DNA of 64,000 nt. Origin: Marinobacter sp. THAF197a (GTDB lineage: Bacteria; Pseudomonadota; Gammaproteobacteria; Pseudomonadales; Oleiphilaceae). The stretch covers positions 1,550,001 through 1,614,000 of the forward strand of contig NZ_CP045324.1 of assembly GCF_009363275.1 (NCBI RefSeq). Reading direction: 5' to 3'. The translations under genes and the position numbers were made by a program. Positions 1-9,686 of the stretch are shown here, piece by piece (the stretch's first letter is position 1; every line of letters begins with the position of its first letter). Under the pieces are notes generated by a model. That model had not been told where the DNA came from. It searched no databases and saw nothing but the letters and a program-made list of their open reading frames with translations.

Positions 1-569
1 AAGACCAGTTGTTCTCAGGTGACCAGTTGGCGGAAGACTTTGCCTCGGGATTCACCAACGCTTTCAACCAGTTCATCGACGGGACAATGTCGATGGCCGA
101 TGCCTTCCGGCAGTTCGCCGCGGACTTCCTACGTCAGATTGCGAACATGATTCTGCAGCAGATCATTTTCAACGCTGTGCGAGGGGCCATGGGTGGTGTG
201 GCCGGAGGCTTGAACGCGGTCGTACCCACCAATCACACTGGGGGTATTGTAGGGCAGGATGGCAAAGGTCGCCTGGCAGACCTGAGTTGGTTCGCCGGCG
301 CTGTCCGGTATCACTCCGGTGGTATCGCCGGCTTGAAGCCGAACGAGGTTCCGACAATACTTGAGAAGGGTGAGGAAGTGTTGACCGCGTCCGATCCGCG
401 CCATAGAAACAACCAAGGGTCGGATAATCAATCAACAGGTGTTAAGATCATCAATGCAATCGACTCGTCTTCCATCGTTTCTGAGGGTTTGAACAGTGCT
501 CAGGGTCAGAAGGCGATTATCAATTTCATTCGGGCCAACAAGGCCCAGGTTAAATCGGTGCTTGCGTAA
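1..569 (+). CDS. Phage tail tape measure protein, C-terminal part (cut by window edge)
   Basis: The reading frame is open to the left edge, so this is the 3' end of a longer gene; the TTG at 9 is only the first in-frame start codon inside the window. The visible 187 or so residues show a helical stretch (AFRQFAADFLRQIANMILQQ) followed by Gly-rich segments with HTGGIVG and YHSGGIAG and then PNEVPTILEKGEEVL, the usual end of tape measure proteins of long-tailed phages. The family sets tail length and occupies the tail lumen before DNA ejection. It is the first gene of the rightward tail module, and its stop overlaps the next start by one base (TAATG), which suggests translational coupling. Confidence 0.88.
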   Translation, partial: DQLFSGDQLAEDFASGFTNAFNQFIDGTMSMADAFRQFAADFLRQIANMILQQIIFNAVRGAMGGVAGGLNAVVPTNHTGGIVGQDGKGRLADLSWFAGAVRYHSGGIAGLKPNEVPTILEKGEEVLTASDPRHRNNQGSDNQSTGVKIINAIDSSSIVSEGLNSAQGQKAIINFIRANKAQVKSVLA

Positions 570-1531
570 TGGCTTGGGAAACGGGAACTGCTGCGAACCA
601 CGTTGATCTGTTCAACAAGATCAGGGATTTCCTGACGACGAACACCGATCTGGTGAACGCCGGGGAGAACTGGACACAGGTGCTCGGGCCATCGGGTACC
701 CTGGTTCACGGGGATCAGATTACCCTGAAGGGACCAGGGTTGACCGGTACGGACAACATTTACTTCGGCATGGACACGTTTGAAGACTCCGGTGCGGACA
801 CCTACAACATGCGGTTCTGGGGTCATGCGGGCTTCTCTGTGAACCAGGCACCACGTTCCCAGGCTCTCATGTCGCCGGATCAGTACGTGTTGTTGTGGAA
901 TCAACCCATGACGTACTGGATTGTCGGGAATGGTCGACGATGGATGCTGGCGGTCAAGGTAGCCACAGTGTACTCATCGGCATACTGCGGATTTATCATG
1001 CCTTATGGGTCACCGAGTGAATACCCATACCCGATGCTGGTGGCTGGTATAGCAATGGGTAACTACAGATGGAGCGATGAAGACGCCCGCAACCGATTTT
1101 TCGCCAGTCCGGGTTACAACACCATGGCTTTGTATTATCCAGACAATGTTTGGCGTCGGGTTGGTAATTACAGGAACAACGGTGTTAACAATGAAGTAGT
1201 GGGTGGCAATACGGGTGACCACTCCGCTTATATGTTCCCGACTAGAAACTACAGCGACATGTTCAGAAACAGCCCAACGGATGAAGAGATTACGTTCAAC
1301 ACAGGTAAGTGTTTTGACGGTTCATACCTTCTCAGGGATTTGACCATAATATCATCTGCACAGGGTGGCCCGTATCACGCCATGATGGGTGTATTGGATG
1401 GGGCATACTGGGTCTCTGGTCGGGAGAACTCATCGGAAAACATCGTAGTAAAGGATGGTGTTGACCATCTTGTTGTTCAAAACCTGTTCCGTAATGGTTT
1501 CAGGGACTACATGGCACTGAGGTTGCAGTGA
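569..1531 (+). CDS. Phage tail-associated protein, paralogue A
   Basis: This 320-residue protein begins MAWETGTAANHVDLFNKIRDF, an N-terminus seen in many siphophage genomes just after the tape measure gene. No enzymatic motif is visible; the rest is rich in aromatic residues, Gly and Asn, as expected of a beta-rich virion protein. The next gene has a similar length and a similar N-terminal helix plus beta layout, so the two look like an old tandem duplication. The ATG at 569 shares its A with the upstream stop. A distal-tail or tail-decoration role is inferred from position only. Confidence 0.72.
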   Translation: MAWETGTAANHVDLFNKIRDFLTTNTDLVNAGENWTQVLGPSGTLVHGDQITLKGPGLTGTDNIYFGMDTFEDSGADTYNMRFWGHAGFSVNQAPRSQALMSPDQYVLLWNQPMTYWIVGNGRRWMLAVKVATVYSSAYCGFIMPYGSPSEYPYPMLVAGIAMGNYRWSDEDARNRFFASPGYNTMALYYPDNVWRRVGNYRNNGVNNEVVGGNTGDHSAYMFPTRNYSDMFRNSPTDEEITFNTGKCFDGSYLLRDLTIISSAQGGPYHAMMGVLDGAYWVSGRENSSENIVVKDGVDHLVVQNLFRNGFRDYMALRLQ

Positions 1532-2526
1532 TGGCTTATCAAAATATCCCTGTTACAGATGGTTATCAGGTGGTTCAGCAGATTGCGAATTTCGCGTCGA
1601 ATGTCGGGTGGACGGTACATCGAAATTCAGATCAGGTTGATGGTCCAAGTACACATCGTGAAGTGACTCTGTCCTTCAATGGGTACCCGGGCTACGTAAC
1701 TCTTGCCGGGTACCCGGGTACCGGAGGTATAAGACTGAATGGACACCGATCATTCGACAACACCAAAAGATGGTGGGAGCAACCGGATCAATTCCTTGCA
1801 TATAACGGTGACGGGAATTATCAAGATGATTATAACGAGTACACAACACGATGTTTCGTGGAACTTCGTGTAACCCCAATCCTCTCTGTTCACCTCTTCG
1901 GGGGGAACTCTCCGACTCCTTACCTGTATGCTGCAGTAGAGAAGGAGCCAGGGTATTACCGGCACTTGGTAATTGGTCATCTTCAGAAGTTCGGAACGGC
2001 ATTAGGTGGTTTGTTCTGGGATGTGTCGTCTCGGGAGACTGGTAACGGATACCAAACTTACTATGAACAACACCGGGCTCCTTTTTGCTACAACATGGAT
2101 AGTCAAACAACTGATTATAAGTTTCGGGGAGGCTGTGACACTCAGGATTCAAATGGTAACCCTAGATTTTGTGTTTTCAGTAACAATCGACCGAACACCC
2201 ACTTGCTAGGCGGCCAATGGACAAACGAACTTTGGTCTATGCACACTGGGACACCTATACAGTTCAATGGTAGAACAGGGTTTTTAACTCCCACAGTTAA
2301 TGTGGTTGCTGACACATTTCATCCATTCGGATCACCACCAGCTTTCCGATACGTCAACTTAGAGTATTTCGAGGCAGGGGATGAATTAGTGATCGGCAGC
2401 GAAACATGGAAAGTATTTCCGTGGGCGAGACGCACCCCTGGTGTTAGGACATCCGCGAACCCAACATATTACGGCCCGGAGTATGAGGCCACTGACAAGT
2501 TGGGTATTGCCTACCTGAAGGATTGA
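1531..2526 (+). CDS. Phage tail-associated protein, paralogue B
   Basis: A 331-residue protein starting MAYQNIPVTDGYQVVQQIAN. A GTG three bases upstream would add one residue, but the ATG at 1531 keeps the one-base TGATG overlap used elsewhere in this operon. The N-terminal 50 residues resemble the upstream protein in pattern (helix, then a Gly/Pro-rich beta segment), and the body is rich in Tyr, Trp, Asn and Gly. No catalytic motif or signal peptide is seen. It is probably a virion protein of the tail tip or a surface decoration; the exact role is unknown. Confidence 0.7.
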   Translation: MAYQNIPVTDGYQVVQQIANFASNVGWTVHRNSDQVDGPSTHREVTLSFNGYPGYVTLAGYPGTGGIRLNGHRSFDNTKRWWEQPDQFLAYNGDGNYQDDYNEYTTRCFVELRVTPILSVHLFGGNSPTPYLYAAVEKEPGYYRHLVIGHLQKFGTALGGLFWDVSSRETGNGYQTYYEQHRAPFCYNMDSQTTDYKFRGGCDTQDSNGNPRFCVFSNNRPNTHLLGGQWTNELWSMHTGTPIQFNGRTGFLTPTVNVVADTFHPFGSPPAFRYVNLEYFEAGDELVIGSETWKVFPWARRTPGVRTSANPTYYGPEYEATDKLGIAYLKD

Positions 2527-2528
2527 TC

Positions 2529-4211
2529 ATGCCTTACGTTGAGAACGAGATCATTACCTCGCATAGTTGGATGAACCAAGGTCGCGTTGTGCCTGAACCC
2601 AACTATCCGGGTGACTCAACCCCTGGTGTTCTGACGATTGATGATTTCGGTCAAGGTCCCAATCAATTCGTTGATCTTGATGTGTTTTCTTTCCCTTTCA
2701 CAGGGCATAGGGAACCGACGTTCTTCGATGACTTGTATTTCCGGGTCCACTTCGACCCGGGGCAAATTGACCTCGGTAATGTGTTGTCAGTTCAAACTGA
2801 GGAAATCCGGGTCTGGAATGCTTATCTATCCAGTAAAGTAATGAGTGATTTTCTCGCTCCGTCTGCCCAAGGTTTAAGTGTCACAGCGCCGATTACAACA
2901 CCCTACACAATGGCTGCGTTGGAAGAACTGTCGTATATTGTTACTGTCTCAACTGACGGTCCACCGCAGTTCTCAGAGCAGATTCTATGGACGGTCGACG
3001 GTGTTGAGTATTCGGTGCCAGTAACCGGTCAAAGGGTTGTCGTGTGGCCCTTCGGGCCGAACTGGGACCAGCCACTCAATGAATCCCTGGAATGGAAGAC
3101 AGATATTATTCGGGCATTCGACGGTACCGAGAAACGCAGGCAGCTTCGGTCAAAACCCCGACGCAGGATCGGTTACCGACTGACCCTCCATGGTAACGAA
3201 CTTAATCAGTTCCAGAACCTTCTGTTCGGATGGCAGGATCGACAATACGCGATGCCTGTCTGGCAGGACAAAGCCGTGATCCAGGATCGAATCCATGCGG
3301 AAGACACGACTGTTCCTGTGGATACAACCACCCGTAGCTTCTTCAAAGGTGGGTTGGCTCTGTTGATGAGGGACACATACACCTTCGAGGTGTTTGAAAT
3401 AGGGGAGGTATACCCCGATCACCTGGTGTCATCGAAACCACTTGAATCCACCTGGGACAGACTTACCCGATTATACCCTGTGAACCTGGGTACACTGCCC
3501 GCAAACATCCCGACTCAACGGCTGACAAGCAAGGTGATGGTCGGTCAGATCGAGTTCATGGCGGACCCTGTGAAAACGGACCCGTTTATACCCGGTGAGC
3601 CGGCCGTGGAGACGTTGGACGGGATTGAGGTCATCTACAGGAAGCCGAACTGGTCATCCCAGGTGCAGTATGAAATGGGGTCGGATTTCGACATGCTCGA
3701 CTTTGACACGGGTGGTGTTCAGCAGGTTCAAAAGCCAGGGCACCCGCAGCAGGTTCGACGTGTCAGATGGTTGCTGAAAAACAGGGATGACATTGCTAGT
3801 TTCAGGGCGTTATTGGGTAGAAGAAAAGGGCAGGCTATCCCCGCCTACGTTCCAACCTGGTTCAGCGATTTTGAGGTTGCTGAAGGTAATGCCTCCGGGT
3901 CTTCCGCGTTGCGTGTGAAGCGATCCCAGTACGATGCCTTGGTTGGTGTTGCTGACACACAACATGCAATCCTGATCCGTATGAGAGACGGCACCCGGTT
4001 GTTGAGGAAGATCATCGGAACGAGCAAACCTGACGCCGATACTGAAATGTTGAGTCTGGATGACTCTCTGCCATTCGAGGTTACACCTCAGAACACGATG
4101 ATGGTCTCACTGGTTCATCTTTGCCGTCTGGCTCAGGATGGGGTTACAATCAACTATCAGTCGGATTCAGTAGCAACAGTTGAAATGTCTATGGTAACGG
4201 TGAGAGCGTGA
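2529..4211 (+). CDS. Phage distal tail protein, large (560 aa)
   Basis: This is the third protein after the tape measure gene, with start ATG at 2529 chosen over an in-frame TTG at 2523 that lies inside the previous gene. Two halves each carry a beta-rich domain with a conserved Arg/Trp pattern: RRRIGYRLTLHGNELNQFQN near residue 215 and RRVRWLLKNRDDIASFRALL near residue 415. The second is typical of tail proteins encoded just before the DUF2163/BR0599 gene in Pseudomonas- and Burkholderia-type siphophages. It is probably part of the distal tail ring or hub complex. The stop overlaps the following GTG start by four bases. Confidence 0.72.
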   Translation: MPYVENEIITSHSWMNQGRVVPEPNYPGDSTPGVLTIDDFGQGPNQFVDLDVFSFPFTGHREPTFFDDLYFRVHFDPGQIDLGNVLSVQTEEIRVWNAYLSSKVMSDFLAPSAQGLSVTAPITTPYTMAALEELSYIVTVSTDGPPQFSEQILWTVDGVEYSVPVTGQRVVVWPFGPNWDQPLNESLEWKTDIIRAFDGTEKRRQLRSKPRRRIGYRLTLHGNELNQFQNLLFGWQDRQYAMPVWQDKAVIQDRIHAEDTTVPVDTTTRSFFKGGLALLMRDTYTFEVFEIGEVYPDHLVSSKPLESTWDRLTRLYPVNLGTLPANIPTQRLTSKVMVGQIEFMADPVKTDPFIPGEPAVETLDGIEVIYRKPNWSSQVQYEMGSDFDMLDFDTGGVQQVQKPGHPQQVRRVRWLLKNRDDIASFRALLGRRKGQAIPAYVPTWFSDFEVAEGNASGSSALRVKRSQYDALVGVADTQHAILIRMRDGTRLLRKIIGTSKPDADTEMLSLDDSLPFEVTPQNTMMVSLVHLCRLAQDGVTINYQSDSVATVEMSMVTVRA

Positions 4212-4996
4212 GCGACGTTGAAATTTACACAGTGACCTACGACTTTAACCGGTGGCGGTATACCTCTGCCGATGAAAATGTCTACGTTGAACCGGTCACG
4301 TTTCGAGCGGTTCCAATCACTCGGTCAAACATCGAATTGAGCACCGATGAGACTGGTGCCAGCTTCACCGTGAGTTTCCCGTTGGACGCTGAGTTTCTGG
4401 AATTATTCCGGGTGTCGCCGCCTTCAGGACTGGTCACCTTACTCTGTGAAAAGTTCGATGTTGAGTCAGGGCAGACGGTGGAGATCGTTTTCAAAGGTCG
4501 GATTGTCAACGTGACCTGGCAGGAAGATCACGCCGAGGTGACCTGTGAGAGCAGCAGCCAGGCAATTCGCAGGATGGGGTTGCGCCGGCACTATCAGTAC
4601 GGATGCCCTCACATGCTGTTCGGTGGTGAATGCCGGGTTGACCGTGAGCAGTTCGTGACGGTCGGCAATGCCACCAACCTGACGAACATCGGATTCGACC
4701 TGTTGGAAGCTGCAGGGAAGGACGACGGGTATTACGCCGGCGGATACGTTGAATATATGCATTCCGAATTGCAGACCACCGAGCGAATCGCCGTGGCGGA
4801 ATCCGAGGGGGCTAGTGGACGCATCACTCTGTTTTCATTCCCTATCGGGTTGGTAGCAGGGGCAGAAGTCCGACTGTATGCCGGTTGTGACCGCACCCTT
4901 CAGACATGTGCCGGCAAATTCAACAACGCCGAGAACTACGGTGGGATGCCTTTCATTCCAACCAAGGACCCGTTCGGCGGCGATCCGTTGTACTGA
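4208..4996 (+). CDS. Phage BR0599 / DUF2163 family tail protein
   Basis: A 262-residue protein with the DUF2163 N-terminal half (SDVEIYTVTYDFNRWRYTSADENV) and the C-terminal BR0599 signature: four spaced cysteines around HYQYGCPHMLFGGECRVD and YAGCDRTLQTCAGKFNNAENYGG. In characterised gene-transfer agents and siphophages this family sits next to the tail-tip protein and forms part of the baseplate hub. The start is GTG at 4208, overlapping the upstream TGA. It lies directly before two small genes and the tip protein, the usual order. Confidence 0.85.
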   Translation: MSDVEIYTVTYDFNRWRYTSADENVYVEPVTFRAVPITRSNIELSTDETGASFTVSFPLDAEFLELFRVSPPSGLVTLLCEKFDVESGQTVEIVFKGRIVNVTWQEDHAEVTCESSSQAIRRMGLRRHYQYGCPHMLFGGECRVDREQFVTVGNATNLTNIGFDLLEAAGKDDGYYAGGYVEYMHSELQTTERIAVAESEGASGRITLFSFPIGLVAGAEVRLYAGCDRTLQTCAGKFNNAENYGGMPFIPTKDPFGGDPLY

Positions 4997-5005
4997 GGTG
5001 ATGAC

Positions 5006-5236
5006 ATGTGGGTAGCACTAGCAGTCAGCCTTGCACTTCAGGTGGTGGCGTACATTCTCTCCCCGAAACCAGAGGGGCCAAAGAACGCCACTGCCGGCAA
5101 ACTGGATATTCCGCATCCGCCGATGGGTGAAGAAATACCCGTCGTCTTTGGCCGGGTGTGGGTTAAGGACGCCGGTGTGATCTATTACGGCAACAAAGAT
5201 ACGAAGTCGATTAAGTCCGGGGGCGGCAAGAAATGA
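5006..5236 (+). CDS. Small phage tail-assembly protein with N-terminal membrane-like segment
   Basis: A 76-residue protein. The first 18 residues are hydrophobic (WVALAVSLALQVVAYIL), followed by SPKPEGPK and HPPMGEEIPVVFGRVWVKDAGVIYYGN. The PMGEEIPVVFGRV stretch resembles the N-terminal part of phage tail tip proteins, so it may be a split-off domain that helps assemble the tip. GAGGTG at 4995 is the ribosome binding site. Its stop overlaps the next ATG by four bases. The function is inferred from position only. Confidence 0.7.
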   Translation: MWVALAVSLALQVVAYILSPKPEGPKNATAGKLDIPHPPMGEEIPVVFGRVWVKDAGVIYYGNKDTKSIKSGGGKK

Positions 5237-5430
5237 TTGTCACTCACCGGGACCTCCGGGCTCTGAAATACTGCAACAACGGTTCGCGGGAGTTCTTCCG
5301 TCGCCACGGGTTGGACTGGTCGGAATTCGTGAAGGTCGGGTTGCCTGAAGAAGAATTCCTCTCCACCGGTGATGCCATGGCTATTCGACTGGTGGAGTTC
5401 GCACGGGAACAACGGGAGAAAGGTAAATGA
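5233..5430 (+). CDS. Small conserved siphophage protein between BR0599 and tip genes
   Basis: A 65-residue soluble protein with the pattern RALKYCNNGSREFFRRHGLDWSEF then GLPEEEFLSTGDAMA. Proteins of this type are recurrent between the DUF2163 gene and the tip gene in related siphophages; their function is not known to me. There is a single Cys and no membrane segment. ATGA overlaps join it to both neighbours, so it is translated as part of the tail-tip operon. Confidence 0.72.
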   Translation: MIVTHRDLRALKYCNNGSREFFRRHGLDWSEFVKVGLPEEEFLSTGDAMAIRLVEFAREQREKGK

Positions 5431-7838
5431 GCGGTGGTGGTAAAAGCAAAGAGGTAACTGTCGGTTACCACTACTACATGAACATGCATTTCTCCCTGGC
5501 CCACGGCGGTGTGGACGAACTGCTGGAAATTCGGGTGGGTGACAGAACCGCCTGGGCGGGTTCCCTGACATCCGGCTCTGCCATGGTCAACCAGCCCAAT
5601 CTGTTCGGTGGTGAGAAGCGGGAGGGTGGTGTTCTCGGGTTTGCCGACTTTATGCCCGGTGGCCAAAGCCAGCCGGTGAATCCGTCGTTGAGGTCAGCAA
5701 TTGCCCGGGCGACCGGTTCAACGGATGTGCCAGCCTACCGTGGCCTGACCACTATCTTCTTCAAAGGGTTCGATAATATCGACATGACTGGAACCCCTTG
5801 GGACACAACTCACAAAGGGATCGCTGATAACACACCGGTGTTACCGTCATCGTTGAGTGTGAAGGATGTCTTTAACTACCTGACTCAGGTTTCCAACTGG
5901 AAGAAGTTGGCCCGGTCGGCGTTCCTCTGGTCATCCATGAACCCGTACTTCAAACCACCTGAGTTCCTGGTTCGTCGGGTCTGGAAAGGGTGGTACCCGG
6001 AGAAGGCGAAGATCGGGGAGCACGTCAACCCGATTCACATCATCTATGAGTGCCTGACAAACAAGGTTTGGGGGTTGGGGTATCCGAGTCAGGACATTGA
6101 TGACAGTAGCTTCCGTGCGGCCGCTGACAGGGTCTACAACGAAGGCTTCGGGCTTTCGATGAAATGGACGAACCAGACGCGGGTTCAGGAGTTCATCGAA
6201 CTGGTGTCTGCCCATATTAATGCCAACCTGGTTGAGGATCGACAGACCGGCCTTTGGCGAATGATCATGGCCCGGGATGACTACGACGTTAACACTTTGT
6301 TCGAGTTAAACGAGAGCAACTGCGTTGTTGAGACATTCCAGCGCAAAACCCTCGGTGAGACCATCAATGAGGTGACAGTCGCTTACACCCGTCCGGATGA
6401 TGGCTCCACGGATACGGTGACTGTCCAGGACCTGGCCAATTTCTCGAGTACCGGTCAGATCAACTCGCAGAAGAAAGAGTACCCAGGTATTAACGATCCA
6501 GACCTGGCATTCAAGGTAGCACTGCGAGACCTTAACACTTTGTCGAAACCAATCGCCAAGTTCACTATCCGGTGTAATCGGGACATCATCGGTCATTACC
6601 CGGGTGATGTGGTGAAGGTTAACTGGCCGCGTCTCGGGCTCAACGGTGTTGTCATCCGCATTGGCACCATGGACCTCGGTAACCTGCATAAAGGTGAGAT
6701 TCAACTGGAAGCCATCGAGGATGTGTTCGGGTTACCGCAGAGCACATATGCCAACCAGCAACCGATAGGGTGGGTGGACCCGGCCCGGAATCCGGAACCA
6801 GTTACCGATCAGAAGCTCTACGAACTCAGTTTCTATGAGCTGCATACCTCGACGAGTTCTGCCGACCGGGCTGATTGGCCGGAGGATGTTGGGTTTGTGG
6901 CTGTTTCTGCTGAAGCACCTAACTCAGACTCAACAGTTTTGACTCTGTATGACAATGTTTCAAATGAAAGAGTCGGTAATGGTGAGTTTACTCCACAGTT
7001 AACTTTGACACAAAAGGTCGGTTACCTTGATGGCTCGTTACATGTTGATTTCAGTGAGTTCGATGTACTTTTGCTTGCCGAAGGTGGTCTGGCGTGGCTG
7101 GGGGATGAACTAATAGAGGTGACCGGGTTCGACGTTGCAAATGAGACGATTGCTGTTAACAGAGCCATGATTGACACAGTTCCCCAACAACACCCAGTTG
7201 GTGAGAAAATATGGTTGTATCGGCAATCTGATTTTGCACTTGATAATACGATCAGGGTCAATGGTGAGACGGTCGAATATAAGTTGTTGACCGGTACATC
7301 GAAAGGGGAGTTGGATGTCAGTTTTGCTCCTGCAATCAGTTACCTACTTCAAAACCGGCAAGCCCGACCGTATCGCCCTGGGAACTTTCTGGTTAATGGT
7401 CAATCCTTCCCTGAATTACTACCTGCAGATGAAAACCTATCCTTCTCATGGTCTCATCGTGACCGCACTCAGGAATTGACCGTATCACCTACCATTTTCA
7501 CAGCGGGTGATATTGGCCCAGAATCAGGAGTTACGTATACGTTAGAGGTCGTCAATGAGGATGGTGTGACTCAGTTGCTTGAGGCTGGATTGATCAACAG
7601 CAGTTACGAGTACACCACGGAAGCGGAAGATTTAGGTAAGAATGAACTGGCTCCAACTGGGATATTCACAATCGTAAGTGGTACTCCGGTAACTCCGAAA
7701 CCCAGATATAACACCGAGGTCAGGGTTAAGCTGAAATCTGTGCGCAATGGTCTTGATTCATTTCAGGAACTTGATTTCATCGTTGAACGAGCCGGGTACG
7801 GTTACAACTACGGAAACTATTATGGAGGGGTGGTCTGA
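5427..7838 (+). CDS. Phage tail tip / central fibre protein (gpJ-like)
   Basis: At 803 residues this is the largest complete phage gene here. Residues about 30-330 match the conserved region of tip attachment proteins (NPIHIIYECLTNKVWGLGYP, then a region ending GLWRMIMARDDYD), which forms the hub at the end of the tail. The C-terminal half is beta-rich with fibronectin-like stretches and ends in a Tyr/Gly-rich tail (YGYNYGNYYGGVV), where host-range variation usually lies. It follows the BR0599 gene and precedes fibre-type proteins. The gene between about 6,900 and 7,800 is more A+T-rich than its first half, which may mark exchange of the receptor-facing part. Confidence 0.85.
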   Translation: MSGGGKSKEVTVGYHYYMNMHFSLAHGGVDELLEIRVGDRTAWAGSLTSGSAMVNQPNLFGGEKREGGVLGFADFMPGGQSQPVNPSLRSAIARATGSTDVPAYRGLTTIFFKGFDNIDMTGTPWDTTHKGIADNTPVLPSSLSVKDVFNYLTQVSNWKKLARSAFLWSSMNPYFKPPEFLVRRVWKGWYPEKAKIGEHVNPIHIIYECLTNKVWGLGYPSQDIDDSSFRAAADRVYNEGFGLSMKWTNQTRVQEFIELVSAHINANLVEDRQTGLWRMIMARDDYDVNTLFELNESNCVVETFQRKTLGETINEVTVAYTRPDDGSTDTVTVQDLANFSSTGQINSQKKEYPGINDPDLAFKVALRDLNTLSKPIAKFTIRCNRDIIGHYPGDVVKVNWPRLGLNGVVIRIGTMDLGNLHKGEIQLEAIEDVFGLPQSTYANQQPIGWVDPARNPEPVTDQKLYELSFYELHTSTSSADRADWPEDVGFVAVSAEAPNSDSTVLTLYDNVSNERVGNGEFTPQLTLTQKVGYLDGSLHVDFSEFDVLLLAEGGLAWLGDELIEVTGFDVANETIAVNRAMIDTVPQQHPVGEKIWLYRQSDFALDNTIRVNGETVEYKLLTGTSKGELDVSFAPAISYLLQNRQARPYRPGNFLVNGQSFPELLPADENLSFSWSHRDRTQELTVSPTIFTAGDIGPESGVTYTLEVVNEDGVTQLLEAGLINSSYEYTTEAEDLGKNELAPTGIFTIVSGTPVTPKPRYNTEVRVKLKSVRNGLDSFQELDFIVERAGYGYNYGNYYGGVV

Positions 7839-8914
7839 TGCCAGCCAAACAGGAACCGAACATTGGAATCAATTACGGGTGGACCGGGGGTGAGTCCGGA
7901 ATCAATCTGCAGTTGGATGAAAACTGGCGTGCAATTGGGGCACTTTTACAACTCACGGTTTTATCAAAAACCTCGGGTGTCCCTGCCTCGCCAAACCCAG
8001 GTGATCGCTACATTGTCCCAATCGGTGCAACAGGGGTATGGGCTGGTCTGGACAACAAGGTAGTTCGATACATTGAAGGTGTGTGGGAAGTATATACACC
8101 ACTGAACGGATGGTTGGCTTATGTTTCGGACGAAGATTTGTTCCATCAATTCAACGGGTCGATCTGGAAAGGGGCACCTTTTCTTGCTGCTGCGAATGTT
8201 TCTTATGATCCAACTGGAAACACTCTTTCCGGCACGAATGTGCAGGCGGCAATAGATGAATTAGAGGCAAGTCTTTCAGCGGGTGGCGTTGCAGACGGTG
8301 GTGTTCAGACCATCAAACTTGCCGACTATGCTCTCGATCCGGGCACCACGACAGGACTGACATTCGGCTTTAAAGGTGGTCGAATGAGTGTCGGTTCGAC
8401 AATAGTTGTCACTCCAGCAGGTACGGTCAGCCTTTCAGCTTCAAGTACCAATTACATTGAGGTCGACAAGTCGGGTGTCGTGTCAGCAAACATCATCGGT
8501 TTCACAAACGGCAGTGTCCCGCTTCATATCGTAACAACCGATTCTTCGGCTATCACAAGTCAACAGGACCGAAGATCATGGATCAATGTTGCTGACATGA
8601 AACCCGGAATCAACAATCAGACCGGCACCAGTTACACCCTGGTTCTGTCAGACGACAACAAGGTGGTTCGCTGTGCCAACGCTTCCGCAATCAACGTGAC
8701 GGTGCCGGCTGAAGCAACAACGGACTTCCCGGTGGGGGCGATCATCCAGGTACGTCAGGTTGATGCTGGTCAGGTGACCCTCGTTGCTGACACAGGCGTG
8801 ACTTTGATCACCCCTGAAACCCTGAAAACCCGGAAACAGGGCAGCACGATTGCACTGATGAAGGTGGGTGCGGATGAATGGGATGTGACAGGTGACATGG
8901 AGGGTGCGGTATGA
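7838..8914 (+). CDS. Tail fibre protein with DUF2793 domain
   Basis: The 358-residue protein carries a DUF2793-type module at residues about 45-115 (PNPGDRYIVP, WAGLDNKVVRYIEGVWEVY, PLNGWLAYVSDED, FNGSIWKG). It then has a short helix with the fibre motif NVQAAIDELEASL near residue 140, and beta-rich repeats. DUF2793 is common in phage tail fibres and gene-transfer-agent spikes and is thought to bind carbohydrate. The TGATG overlap couples it to the tip protein gene. Receptor binding is inferred. Confidence 0.8.
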   Translation: MPAKQEPNIGINYGWTGGESGINLQLDENWRAIGALLQLTVLSKTSGVPASPNPGDRYIVPIGATGVWAGLDNKVVRYIEGVWEVYTPLNGWLAYVSDEDLFHQFNGSIWKGAPFLAAANVSYDPTGNTLSGTNVQAAIDELEASLSAGGVADGGVQTIKLADYALDPGTTTGLTFGFKGGRMSVGSTIVVTPAGTVSLSASSTNYIEVDKSGVVSANIIGFTNGSVPLHIVTTDSSAITSQQDRRSWINVADMKPGINNQTGTSYTLVLSDDNKVVRCANASAINVTVPAEATTDFPVGAIIQVRQVDAGQVTLVADTGVTLITPETLKTRKQGSTIALMKVGADEWDVTGDMEGAV

Positions 8915-9630
8915 GTCTGTTTGCGCTGAGTGCCGTCACGGCAGCGATCAGGAAGGTGAATCAGTCTGTAGAAGGTGATCCGCATTGGGACAAGGTGGTG
9001 GCGTTGTTGCATTTTGATGGTGCCATTGGTAGCAGCGATTTTGAGGATGAGTCGGGGTTTTATCACGTAATAACGGTAGAGGGTACGCCCACCCTTGAAG
9101 CCACTTCAGTATTCGGTCAAGCCGGTGAATTTATAGTTAATGAGGGTTTGATCTTCCCAGATCACCCGAGTCTGAGGATGGAAGATCAAGATTTTACCAT
9201 AGAAGGTTTTTTCCAACCTGCATCACCGGGGGCTCTTTCAATTGTCTATATGAAAGGACTGAATACATCTGATGGTATGTTGCTCTCGTTCAGCACCTCT
9301 CAGATATTCATGCGTAACGTAGATAACGAAACTGATCTCATAAAAACGGTCTCGTTAGACTCAAACACGTTTTACCATGTGGCTTTCCAGCGTGTCGGGA
9401 ACCTGCGTCAAATTTGGTTGGATGGGCAAAAAGTCGCTGAAGACTCTGTAATTTTCAATCATTCCTCAATTGAACCAATGACCATTGGTGGGTATCACCC
9501 GGGTGTTGCGTCAGGTGCTTACTTGTTCGATGGTAGGATTGATGAATTTCGCATAACCAAAGGCGTAGCCCGTTATGTCAGTAACTTCAATGTACCTACT
9601 GCACCCTTTTCAAATCAGGGAGTGGTGTAG
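8911..9630 (+). CDS. LamG/concanavalin-like lectin-domain virion protein
   Basis: The 239 residues contain a complete LamG-type jelly roll: DKVVALLHFDG at 30-40, a central FTIEGFFQPAS strand, FYHVAFQRVGNLRQIWLDGQ, and the closing IDEFRITKGVARY. This fold binds glycans and is frequent at the ends of phage tails. The gene overlaps the fibre gene by four bases and is the last of the tail operon; 30 bases of A-rich DNA follow it. A role in adsorption to surface polysaccharide is the natural inference. Confidence 0.8.
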   Translation: MSLFALSAVTAAIRKVNQSVEGDPHWDKVVALLHFDGAIGSSDFEDESGFYHVITVEGTPTLEATSVFGQAGEFIVNEGLIFPDHPSLRMEDQDFTIEGFFQPASPGALSIVYMKGLNTSDGMLLSFSTSQIFMRNVDNETDLIKTVSLDSNTFYHVAFQRVGNLRQIWLDGQKVAEDSVIFNHSSIEPMTIGGYHPGVASGAYLFDGRIDEFRITKGVARYVSNFNVPTAPFSNQGVV

Positions 9631-9686
9631 TCCATTTTAGCGATCAAAACAACCAAAAATTGCACCAACAAAAAACGGTTGATATT

